NCBI GenBank assembly: GCA_030377945.1
Contig: JAUCGD010000072.1
Span: 1-14,654, forward strand
Direction of reading: 5' to 3'
DNA from: Desulfobacterales bacterium HSG17
Lineage (GTDB): Bacteria; Desulfobacterota; Desulfobacteria; Desulfobacterales; Desulfococcaceae
Length of the DNA: 14,654 bases
The notes under the pieces are model-generated. The model searched no databases and was not told the DNA's origin. It was given only the letters and a program-made list of their open reading frames with translations. Position 1 is the stretch's first letter, and every line of letters starts with the position of its first letter. Below, one piece after another: positions 6,390-12,582 of the stretch. Made by a program: the position numbers and the translations under genes.

Positions 6390-6548
6390 ATGAAAAACCA
6401 ATCCTTGATAAATGAATTTTGGGGTTTTCTGAAGGAACGTAAACGTTTTTGGTTGCTTCCAATTATTATCGTGTTGGGATTATTTGGTGCATTAATCGTT
6501 TTCACAGAATCCAGTGCAGTTGCACCATTTATTTATACTTTATTTTAG
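6390..6548 (+). CDS. DUF5989/SxtK-like 52-aa membrane peptide
   Basis: A small gene that automatic callers can easily miss. It encodes 52 residues: a basic N-terminal segment (FWGFLKERKRFWLLP, 10-24), one hydrophobic helix (about 21-38), then FTESSAVAPFIYTLF at the end. This pattern of aromatic-basic start, single helix and SAVAPFIYTLF C-terminus is what I recall for DUF5989 proteins (SxtK in saxitoxin clusters). The ribosome-binding site AAGGAG (6377-6382) lies 7 nt before ATG 6390 and overlaps the TGA of the SxtJ-like gene. This position supports real translation. It completes the carbamoyltransferase-SxtJ-SxtK triad. The function is unknown; a helper subunit of the membrane complex is a reasonable guess. 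Confidence 0.82.
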   Translation: MKNQSLINEFWGFLKERKRFWLLPIIIVLGLFGALIVFTESSAVAPFIYTLF

Positions 6549-6565
6549 TCTGGAAAAAGGAAAAC

Positions 6566-6811
6566 ATGAAGCAGGTGAACATACACCAAGCCAAATCAAA
6601 CCTTTCGAAATTGCTTTTGGAGGTTGAAAAAGGTAGTGAAATCGTTCTTGCCAGGAATGGTAAGCCCATCGCAAAAATCGTACCTTTTGATAGCGGGAGC
6701 GGAAGAATTCGAAAACCTGGTTCTGCAAAAGGGCAATTCAAGCTGACGGATGCTTTTTTCGCTCCATTACCGGAAGATATTATGGAATTTTTTTATGGAA
6801 ATCTTTTTTGA
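6566..6811 (+). CDS. Phd/YefM-family antitoxin
   Basis: An 81-aa protein that begins MKQVNIHQAKSNLSKLLLEV and continues EKGSEIVLARNGKPIAKIVP (to residue 40). This is the classic Phd/YefM DNA-binding fold, in which the helix of residues 6-20 and the strand VLARNGKPIAKI are diagnostic. The C-terminal part (41-81) would bind the PIN toxin. The frame is open further upstream, from 6449, but that stretch runs through the DUF5989 gene. ATG 6566 has AAAGG (6556-6560) 5 nt before it and fits the family start. It sits 17 nt after the DUF5989 stop, so it could share that transcript; no separate operator stands out. It overlaps the toxin gene by 17 nt. Confidence 0.9.
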   Translation: MKQVNIHQAKSNLSKLLLEVEKGSEIVLARNGKPIAKIVPFDSGSGRIRKPGSAKGQFKLTDAFFAPLPEDIMEFFYGNLF

Positions 6812-7181
6812 TACCCATGTCTTTTTGTGGTGGATTTTAGAAGATGACAGGATCTCGGATCGTGCTGCTCAATTGATTTCAAATGGAAGAAATCGGTTAT
6901 ATTGGAGTGCTGCAAGTTCCTGGGAGGTTACAATAAAATATTCCTTGGGAAAGTTAAACCTTCCTGAAAAACCTGAAAAATTTTTCCCCGCACAATTCCT
7001 ACAAAATCAGATATATAGTTTACCCGTGAATGACACTCATGCCTTTAAAGTGGGTACTCTGCCCATGCATCACAAGGACCCCTTCGATCGCCTGCTCATC
7101 GCCCAATCAATGGTTGAAAATATTACACTGTTATCAGATGACCAATATCTCCACTTGTATGATGTCAACATAATCCAATAG
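6795..7181 (+). CDS. PIN-domain toxin paired with the Phd-type antitoxin
   Basis: A 128-aa PIN-domain protein that begins MEIFFDTHVFLWWILEDDRIS, typical of the Phd-associated VapC-like branch. Metal ligands are visible at Asp6, Glu44 (SSWEVTIK), Asp95/Asp98 (HHKDPFDRLLIAQ) and Asp115/116 (LLSDDQYL). It is predicted to be a ribonuclease; the target is unknown. The frame extends upstream to 6750, but that part would overlap most of the antitoxin's C-terminus and lies before the DTH motif. ATG 6795 gives a normal family start, with the usual short overlap of the antitoxin gene (6795-6811). Confidence 0.9.
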   Translation: MEIFFDTHVFLWWILEDDRISDRAAQLISNGRNRLYWSAASSWEVTIKYSLGKLNLPEKPEKFFPAQFLQNQIYSLPVNDTHAFKVGTLPMHHKDPFDRLLIAQSMVENITLLSDDQYLHLYDVNIIQ

Positions 7182-7229
7182 CTTTTTACTGTTCCTGTTG
7201 AACCAAACATGAAGATAAACTAATTTAGA

Positions 7230-8228
7230 ATGGAAAATGATGGCAAGAAAATGGCTGTAGAGCGGCTCTGGATTAAAAAATGGTGGGCTTGGTTATTCGC
7301 TATCTTTCTTATATGTTTGATTTTGGGTGACATATTAATTGTCTTTTTGACCCATGGATCAAACGTTAACGTTGATACTGTCCTTTTGGGCACTAATATT
7401 GAAAAAATATCAGACAATGAAATTACCGTTCTTTCCTTAAATATGGCCCATGGTCGAGGAAATGGAAAGAATCAAATTTTTCAATCAAAGGACGTCATTT
7501 CCCAAAATGTAAAAATGATTGGGGACATTATAAAGCGAGAAAAACCCCAATTTGTGGCCTTGCAGGAGGCGGATGATGCCTCTTGGTGGAGTGGCAATTT
7601 TTCCCATGTGGAGATGGCGGGAAGGATTGGCGGGATGCGCGCCGCTATTCAGGCGCATAATGTTGATGGGCTCGGATTGCATTATGGCGCTGCCATTTTA
7701 ACAACTTTTGATGTTACCGAAGCAAGACAGTTTACATTTCCAAGGAATATTCCCACTTTTAGTAAAGGGTTTGTGATCGCAACCTGTGAATGGCCTGATG
7801 ATCCTGATTTCCTTTTTGATGTGATCTCATTGCACCTTGATTTTGCAAGGGCTGAGGTCAGGGAAGCGCAAATACATGAACTGTCCCAAGTTTTGAGGAA
7901 AAATAATAGACCCTTCATCATAATGGGTGATTTTAATACAGACATGGAGGGGAAACTGCTCCCGCAATTCTCCGACGAACTGGACCTGACGACATGGGCA
8001 CGTGATGATGAGACCATTATTACATTTCCGGGATTGGGACATCGTATAGATTGGATTTTTGTAAATAACGGGTTTAAAATCATCGAACAAGAAATTTTAG
8101 ATGATATTGTGTCGGATCACCGTGTTGTCCGGGCGAGAATAAAGCGTGTCCGGTTTCGATCAAATTTTTTAATTCATAACCGTAAGTTTCTGTTCAAATG
8201 CCCAAGCTGCCCTAAACAATATGTTTGA
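7230..8228 (+). CDS. Membrane-anchored endonuclease/exonuclease/phosphatase (EEP) family protein
   Basis: A 332-aa protein with a basic N-terminus and one hydrophobic helix (about 20-41), predicted to anchor it with the catalytic domain outside the cytoplasm. The EEP/DNase I-like fold is complete: LSLNMAHG (Asn71), ALQEAD (Glu113), VISLHLDF (His202), IIMGDFNTD (Asp234, Asn236), RIDWIFVNNG (272-281) and the terminal SDHRVV (Asp296, His297). Family members cut nucleic acids, phosphoinositides, sphingomyelin or other phosphoesters; the substrate cannot be read from the motifs. The last 25 residues (about 308-332, FLFKCPSCPKQYV end) lie beyond the normal fold and run into a repeat-rich spacer, so the 3' end may have been altered. 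It stands 48 nt after the PIN toxin and may once have followed the carbamoyltransferase cassette directly. ATG 7230 has no clear ribosome-binding site; ATG 7251 is an alternative. Confidence 0.85.
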   Translation: MENDGKKMAVERLWIKKWWAWLFAIFLICLILGDILIVFLTHGSNVNVDTVLLGTNIEKISDNEITVLSLNMAHGRGNGKNQIFQSKDVISQNVKMIGDIIKREKPQFVALQEADDASWWSGNFSHVEMAGRIGGMRAAIQAHNVDGLGLHYGAAILTTFDVTEARQFTFPRNIPTFSKGFVIATCEWPDDPDFLFDVISLHLDFARAEVREAQIHELSQVLRKNNRPFIIMGDFNTDMEGKLLPQFSDELDLTTWARDDETIITFPGLGHRIDWIFVNNGFKIIEQEILDDIVSDHRVVRARIKRVRFRSNFLIHNRKFLFKCPSCPKQYV

Positions 8229-8246
8229 TTTGTGGTTCTAACGTAG

Positions 8247-8340
8247 TTACAATAATATTTGTAATGAAGCTCCCCGCCGCAAGCGGACGGGGTATCAGCA
8301 AAGGTTATAGTCATTCTTAGCGTCGCAAGCGACGGGGTAT
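8247..8340. repeat. Repeat-rich spacer with two related hairpins
   Basis: The segment CGCAAGCGGACGGGGTAT (8278-8295) recurs as CGCAAGCGACGGGGTAT (8324-8340), differing by one G. Each copy forms the 3' half of a hairpin: CCCCG-CCGC/AA/GCGG-A-CGGGG at 8272-8292, and CGTCGC/AA/GCGACG at 8321-8334. Just upstream, TTACAA (8247-8252) and TTGTAA (8259-8264) are inverted. The minus strand reads in one frame like the SLATLRMT peptide often seen in spurious proteins from dispersed bacterial repeats. I read it as a remnant of such a repeat between the EEP gene and the RelB-type antitoxin. Confidence 0.55.
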
Positions 8341-8371
8341 TGGGGCTTCGCAATAAAATGGAGGTGAAATT

Positions 8372-8635
8372 ATGTCGCAAAACGATATTGTCCGTGCGCG
8401 TATTGACGCGGATACTAAAGCAAAGGCAACCCTTGCCCTTGATGCAATGGGATTGTCTACATCTGAGGCCATACGGATGTTTTTTATTAGAATTGCTGAA
8501 GAGCAGCGCTTGCCTTTTGATGTAAAGGTTCCCAATACCACCACACAGGCGGCTATTAAAGAACTAGAAGCCGGGAAGGGAAATGCATTCAGTTCAGTTG
8601 ATTCCCTAATGAATGATCTTAATGCGGACGATTGA
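8372..8635 (+). CDS. RelB/DinJ-family antitoxin
   Basis: An 87-aa protein with an N-terminal ribbon-helix-helix: strand DIVRARIDAD (5-14), helix TKAKATLALDAMG, then LSTSEAIRMFFIRIAEEQRLPFDVKVP (starting near 29). This is the RelB/DinJ signature, including the ...EEQRLPF end. The C-terminal region (from about 56) would bind and block the toxin. A strong ribosome-binding site, GGAGGTG (8360-8366), stands 5 nt before ATG 8372. It overlaps the toxin gene at 8622-8635. Type II antitoxins of this class bind their own promoter, which must lie within or next to the repeat region just upstream; I see no distinct operator apart from those repeats. Confidence 0.9.
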   Translation: MSQNDIVRARIDADTKAKATLALDAMGLSTSEAIRMFFIRIAEEQRLPFDVKVPNTTTQAAIKELEAGKGNAFSSVDSLMNDLNADD

Positions 8636-8906
8636 ACGGTCAAGCACTTTCAAGAAGGATTACAAGCGAGTGAAATCCACCCCACGCCACCGGAAAAATA
8701 TTGACGCATTGCTGAGGGATTGTCTTGTCCTGCTTTGTTCAGACCAGCCATTACCGGAAGGTTGCCGGGATCATGGTTTAACCGGCAATTGGAATGGTTA
8801 TCGTGAATGTCACTTAAAGCCGGACCTCCTGTTAATTTATAGAATGGCGGATAACAACACCTTGCGTCTTGCCCGGTTGGGATCACACAGCGAGTTATTC
8901 AAATAA
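8622..8906 (+). CDS. YafQ-family mRNA interferase toxin
   Basis: A 94-aa RelE-superfamily toxin, closest in pattern to E. coli YafQ, a ribosome-dependent mRNA endonuclease. Its core CRDHGLTGNWNGYRECHLKPD followed by LLLIYR and LARLGSHSELF aligns directly. The catalytic set is complete: counted from ATG 8622 they are His51, His64, Asp68, Arg85, His89 and Phe93, matching YafQ His50, His63, Asp67, Arg83, His87 and Phe91. ATG 8622 is chosen because it gives the usual YafQ N-terminus; ATG 8613 adds three residues and is possible. Neither has a strong ribosome-binding site, consistent with coupling to the overlapping antitoxin gene. Confidence 0.9.
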   Translation: MRTIERSSTFKKDYKRVKSTPRHRKNIDALLRDCLVLLCSDQPLPEGCRDHGLTGNWNGYRECHLKPDLLLIYRMADNNTLRLARLGSHSELFK

Positions 8907-8965
8907 AGGTACTCAGGAGCCACTAAAACCGCTTACGATGGGAAAAGCTAAGCATATGGGGAAAA

Positions 8966-9001
8966 TTGAACAGTTATGTTGAGCTTAACATAACTGTTCA
9001 A
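8966..9001 (-). terminator. 36-bp inverted repeat, possible terminator of the minus-strand operon
   Basis: Arms TTGAACAGTTATGTT (8966-8980) and AACATAACTGTTCAA (8987-9001) are perfect 15-bp complements around GAGCTT. That loop is itself nearly self-complementary (central AGCT), so the whole element is a 36-bp palindrome with a single mismatched pair. On the minus strand it is followed by TTTTC (8965-8961), giving a hairpin-plus-T-tract arrangement about 140 nt past the last gene of that operon. The stem is AT-rich, so termination may be weak. On the plus strand no T-run follows. AGCAT (8951-8955) and ATGCT (9002-9006) could extend the structure. An alternative reading is a DNA-binding or mobile-element end. 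Confidence 0.45.
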
Positions 9002-9142
9002 ATGCTCCCGCTGGTCCTAATTATGCCTTTTTATTCGGGATAGGCCCGAAAAATTCCTATTTCTGAACTGGGCCCTTGAAAATCCTTCATTACAGTAATC
9101 GCGGACGGGCATTAACTATTTTTGTGAAAATTTGCGAAGGCA

Positions 9143-10216
9143 CTAGTAAGGAGGCAGTAATCGCCGAAACCCATGGAACAATACGATGATGAGAAAGAAG
9201 ATATTTCGGGGGAGAACACCGGGAACAAAATAGGGCAGGGGCGTAATGCTTTCATCTCCGGCCATTTTTAAAGAAATACGATCCGCCAAACTGGTTAGAA
9301 AAGCCATGCTTCTGGGCCATTCCAAGATTCCTTTTTGCCATTGGAGCGAAATCTGTTCCACACCGCAAGCTGTTCCTGCCATGGCCCCGGTAATGGCACC
9401 CACGGTATCTGTATCACCTCCGCAATTCAACACTGATGTGAGAGTCTGTTCAAAATTACCAAAATGATGATACCAGGCATAGAGCGCCACCGGTACTGTG
9501 TGAAACACATATCCGGTGATTCCTTTGGCAAGCCCTAAATCCGCAGCAAATTCAGAAACCGAAATATTTTTATCGATTGCACCGCGCATTCGGGAAATAA
9601 TTTCTTGCCAGTCATTGTCCGAAGCGCCGCAGTCCATTAACAAATCCAGAAACTCATCTTTTGAAATGCGGGTCAGATTACGTTCTTGAATACACCATGC
9701 AGTTATGCGTGCCACCGCCATGGCGCCGGTTATTGCTTTGGGGTCTTTGTGGGTGATCAAAGTGGATGCTTTTACATATGCCTCCAATGATTTCAGATCA
9801 TCGTGAAAAAAGGCACCGATCAATGCCACTCGCATGGCAGGACCGTTCCCAGCTGAAAAGACACCGCTTTTATTGGGGGAAAATCCAAGCCATAATTTCA
9901 AGATTGATCGCAGGGTGGCAAAGCCCACTCCGGCTGGAAGTGATACCAGCCACCATCGGAAGCATTTTGCCAGTCGTTTGGTAAAAGCGTTAACACTTCT
10001 AGGGTGGGCTAAAAGGCTTTGGGCTACAAACACGGTATGTTCCGTATCATCGCTGGTCATCCCGCGATTGAAAAGTAACCGATGACGCCACTTGGTTTGA
10101 ACCAGGCAGGAGATTCGACGTGATCCGATTCCTTCAAAGGGCAAGCCGATGGCATCTCCGACTGCCGTGCCCAGGATCAGCCCTCTGATTTTGGAAGTAA
10201 TTGCCGGATCAACCAT
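9143..10216 (-). CDS. ADP-ribosylglycohydrolase (DraG family) with hydrophobic C-terminal tail
   Basis: A 357-aa DraG-type hydrolase that would remove ADP-ribose from proteins or related adducts using two Mg ions. N-terminal GLILGTAVGDAIGLPFEG (12-29) and MTSDDTEHT (53-61) carry the first metal ligands. GNGPAMR (123-129) and THKDP (155-159) are conserved family loops. CGGDTDTVGAITGAMAG (265-281) holds the remaining metal-binding Asp residues. After the catalytic domain comes a short tail with the hydrophobic stretch NIFFLIIVLFHGF (338-350), then RRLLPPY. This could be a membrane or lipid contact and is not part of the standard DraG fold. It is the last gene of the minus-strand operon, 28 nt after the second ArsA-like gene. 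There is no DraT partner in the window, so the substrate is unknown. Confidence 0.9.
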   Translation of the reverse strand: MVDPAITSKIRGLILGTAVGDAIGLPFEGIGSRRISCLVQTKWRHRLLFNRGMTSDDTEHTVFVAQSLLAHPRSVNAFTKRLAKCFRWWLVSLPAGVGFATLRSILKLWLGFSPNKSGVFSAGNGPAMRVALIGAFFHDDLKSLEAYVKASTLITHKDPKAITGAMAVARITAWCIQERNLTRISKDEFLDLLMDCGASDNDWQEIISRMRGAIDKNISVSEFAADLGLAKGITGYVFHTVPVALYAWYHHFGNFEQTLTSVLNCGGDTDTVGAITGAMAGTACGVEQISLQWQKGILEWPRSMAFLTSLADRISLKMAGDESITPLPYFVPGVLPRNIFFLIIVLFHGFRRLLPPY

Positions 10217-10244
10217 GAATCAGTTGTTCCCACCGTTAAACTGT

Positions 10245-11375
10245 TTACCGGGAAAGATCATTAAACAATTGATCTCGAATGGCCAGAAGCCCTTCCAGGG
10301 CATGTATTTCTTTTTCGAAAAATGTGACTTTCCGAATCGGTGTTTCTGGTTCGATGCGGGATGAAAGCTTATCAATGGCTGCCAGGTCGCTTTCCCCCAG
10401 TTCTTTAAAATGATTATAGTTTATAATGAGTTTATCATAAAGATGATCTGAAACCATTTCATTGACGATTTCCGGCCTTGTTTCACTTGGGATGCCGCTG
10501 AATTTCGGGTGTACGCGGTTGATAATGAATCCACCGAATCTGATGCCGTACTCATTTAATTGGTCATACATGTAGAGGGCTTCATTCACCGGTGCCCGCA
10601 TGGGGCTGGTAATCGCGAAAAAAAGAGCCTCAGGACCGGACAAGATCATTCGGGCAGCCATGGCTCTTTTTTGAAATCCTTCAAAAAGGACATCATCCCA
10701 AAGACGGAAAAAATCAGCGATATCCTCGATAACCCGTGTGCCCATAATCTGTTTCGTGGCTTTGAAAATGGGCGAGGAAATGGCGCTGAAAAGTTTCAGG
10801 CTCCAGCGGCCTGCGACCATGTAGGGTTTAAACAATTTCCAGAAAAAATTGTGCTGCAATAAATCCATCACCCGGTTGGGGGAATCGAAAAAATCAAGGG
10901 CTCTACGGCTGGGCGGGGTATCCAGTACGATCAGGTCGTATTCATCCTGGTGATAGATCTCGAAAAGCTTTTCCATGGCCATGTATTCATGGGACCCAGC
11001 CAAAGTGGTGGAAATATGCTGGTAGTATCGATTCTGAAAAATCGTCGTTTTTAGATCTTTGGAGGCATAGGTTTGAATTAAATTATCGAAGGTGTGTTTG
11101 GTATCCAGCATCATGGCGTATAATTCACCGGCCGGCGAGATACCATGTTTTTTTAAACGGTCAAGTGGAACTTTGCGGATGTCATGGGTAAAAGCGGTAA
11201 GGCCCAAGGCATCTGCCAGACGTCTTGCCGGATCTATTGTCAAAACCAGAACTTTTTTGCCACTGATGGCGGCCTGCAGTCCGAGGGTTGCGGATATAGT
11301 TGTTTTGCCGACACCGCCGGAGCCGCAACAGGCAATTATCTTCGGTCCGTTTGGTGCGGATATGGAGTCTAACAT
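10245..11375 (-). CDS. ArsA/GET3-family ATPase, canonical member
   Basis: A 376-aa deviant-Walker-A (SIMIBI) ATPase. CGSGGVGKTT (17-26) is the P-loop, with the second Lys/Gly pattern of ArsA, GET3 and MinD. TIDPARRLADAL (46-57) corresponds to switch I (DPA). LDTPPSRRALDF (151-162) is switch II. The long helical insert after switch II (about 165-215, rich in Phe, Trp and Lys) is where GET3 proteins bind hydrophobic clients. No CxxC zinc motif typical of eukaryotic GET3 is seen, nor any arsenite-binding cysteines or ars genes, so arsenic export is unlikely. AAGGA lies about 7 nt before ATG 11375. It follows a second, different ArsA-like gene by 73 nt, suggesting a heterodimer like the mycobacterial Rv3679/Rv3680 pair (from memory). 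Confidence 0.88.
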   Translation of the reverse strand: MLDSISAPNGPKIIACCGSGGVGKTTISATLGLQAAISGKKVLVLTIDPARRLADALGLTAFTHDIRKVPLDRLKKHGISPAGELYAMMLDTKHTFDNLIQTYASKDLKTTIFQNRYYQHISTTLAGSHEYMAMEKLFEIYHQDEYDLIVLDTPPSRRALDFFDSPNRVMDLLQHNFFWKLFKPYMVAGRWSLKLFSAISSPIFKATKQIMGTRVIEDIADFFRLWDDVLFEGFQKRAMAARMILSGPEALFFAITSPMRAPVNEALYMYDQLNEYGIRFGGFIINRVHPKFSGIPSETRPEIVNEMVSDHLYDKLIINYNHFKELGESDLAAIDKLSSRIEPETPIRKVTFFEKEIHALEGLLAIRDQLFNDLSR

Positions 11376-11448
11376 AATGATCCTTTTTTAATTATGACGG
11401 TTCCGTAAAAAGTTCAATGTTTTCGTTGCGCAAAGCTATAGAAATCCT

Positions 11449-12495
11449 TCAATGTACGGCTGTCGGAGGTTTATTTTCCACGAGTCGCATTAAACCTAAA
11501 AACATCCCGGCGATTTGATTGATTTCAATCAGGCTGACCTCATTGGTGAAAAAGAATGGTATTTCAATCAGCGGGGATTTTGTGGCGGTTCTTAGGCGGT
11601 TGACATGCCCTTGCTGCATCGCCCGGCGCCGGATCTCCCGTTTACCGGAATGAATCATCAATTTGAAATCATTCGGCATTTGCAGCAAATTATCATCGCT
11701 TATATTTTCCAGCTCATCCAATTCATCATTTGTGAAAATATCCGGATAAACGGAATTCACGAAAATGGTTTCATGGGCCATATGAAGTTCCGTTAAGGCG
11801 GCGTTTTCAAATTCAATGGCTTCATTAATGGGCAACTCTTCCGCCAGTGTAACCTGGGCAATGGCGACTTTGGTCGGGTCCCTTAAAATATCCAATACGA
11901 CCTGGGTTTGCTTGGCTACCGGACCGACCCCGATCATTTGAATAACGGTTTCCGGCACCCGCAAAAGGCTAAGGCCATGCCCGGTGGCCGGAGAATCCAC
12001 GATAATCAGGTCAAACGGTGGGGCATCGTCATCAGTTGTATGCTGTTCCCATCGCCAGATTTGCCCTAAAGTCATGACCTCTTTTAATCCAGGGGTTGCT
12101 GCCGCCAGGTGATCAAACAGGGCGGATCGCGTAATGCGATTGGAAATGAACCGTGAGGCGATATGGGTTTCAATATATTCATTCATGACCATACGGGGAT
12201 TTACCCGCACGCCCCACATGTTGTTCTGAATGGAAAGCGGTGTTTCCGGTAAGGTGCGGTCAACAAAAAGGGGGCCGATGTTATCTGCATCTCCCACTTC
12301 CACGATGAGGACTTTTTTACCGAGTTTAGCCGCAGCCATTCCCAAGGCAGCGCAGATGGTGGTTTTTCCCACACCACCTTTGCCGGTGATAAATATTTGT
12401 CGAAGGTTTAAAAGACGGTCGATACTCATTCCGCCGCCGATTTCATCCTCGCACTGAAAAGCAATGCCACAAAAAGTTGGATTATTTGTATTCAT
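11449..12495 (-). CDS. ArsA/GET3-family ATPase, divergent partner
   Basis: A 348-aa ATPase of the same superfamily. ITGKGGVGKTT (36-46) is an intact P-loop and VDSPATGHGLSLL (166-178) is switch II. The switch I position reads VEVGDADNIGPLF (65-77) instead of the DPA-type sequence, so it differs from the neighbouring ATPase at a residue set that senses the gamma phosphate. The pair are therefore likely non-equivalent subunits. The start is uncertain. ATG 12495 gives a 22-residue leader not typical of the family and lies at the edge of a large stem-loop (12494-12550). ATG 12429 (residue 23, MSIDRLLNLRQIF) gives a normal ArsA-like N-terminus but also lacks a good ribosome-binding site. The gene is 87 nt after the acyl-ACP-reductase-like gene. 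The protein is predicted cytoplasmic; no membrane segment or arsenic-site cysteines are evident. Confidence 0.87.
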   Translation of the reverse strand: MNTNNPTFCGIAFQCEDEIGGGMSIDRLLNLRQIFITGKGGVGKTTICAALGMAAAKLGKKVLIVEVGDADNIGPLFVDRTLPETPLSIQNNMWGVRVNPRMVMNEYIETHIASRFISNRITRSALFDHLAAATPGLKEVMTLGQIWRWEQHTTDDDAPPFDLIIVDSPATGHGLSLLRVPETVIQMIGVGPVAKQTQVVLDILRDPTKVAIAQVTLAEELPINEAIEFENAALTELHMAHETIFVNSVYPDIFTNDELDELENISDDNLLQMPNDFKLMIHSGKREIRRRAMQQGHVNRLRTATKSPLIEIPFFFTNEVSLIEINQIAGMFLGLMRLVENKPPTAVH

Positions 12496-12550
12496 AAGTC
12501 TTCGCGTTTTAATATGTGAAAGCCCCCGGCAGTGAACGCCGAAGACTTAT
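12494..12550 (-). promoter_or_regulatory. Stem-loop covering the start of the first ArsA-like gene
   Basis: ATAAGTCTTCG (12494-12504) and CGAAGACTTAT (12540-12550) are perfect 11-bp inverted repeats. Past one bulged base (12539) the stem continues for four more pairs, CGTT (12505-12508) with AACG (12535-12538), leaving a 26-nt loop. On the minus-strand mRNA the 3' arm contains the GAAG just before the AUG at 12495-12493, and the AU of that start codon is paired. The structure begins 32 nt after the stop of the upstream gene. It could reduce translation of the ATPase, act as an attenuator or processing site, or be a DNA site. Only the base pairing is observed. Confidence 0.5.
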
Positions 12551-12582
12551 ATGAGTGCCTCTCCACAATTTTGACGAAACCA

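Noticed and set aside
6449..6565. Longer start for the Phd-type antitoxin
   Set aside because: The extra 39 codons are an out-of-frame reading of the DUF5989 gene and do not resemble the antitoxin family; ATG 6566 has its own ribosome-binding site.
7682..8083. 133-aa open frame on the minus strand
   Set aside because: It is opposite the EEP catalytic domain, whose motifs are intact; no motif is seen in the antisense reading.
8978..8989. Integron attC-like core sites (GTTGAGC and GCTTAAC) in the 36-bp palindrome
   Set aside because: The two core-like heptamers are in the wrong order and overlap; there is no attC-like spacing, no integrase and no cassette array.
9034..9050. TTCGGG/CCCGAA hairpin as a terminator between the convergent operons
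   Set aside because: The T-run precedes rather than follows the hairpin on the plus strand, and an A-run follows it on the minus strand, so it does not fit an intrinsic terminator on either strand.
10245..12495. Arsenic-resistance operon
   Set aside because: Despite ArsA-family ATPases there is no arsB, arsC, arsD or arsR, and the arsenite-binding cysteines are not apparent.
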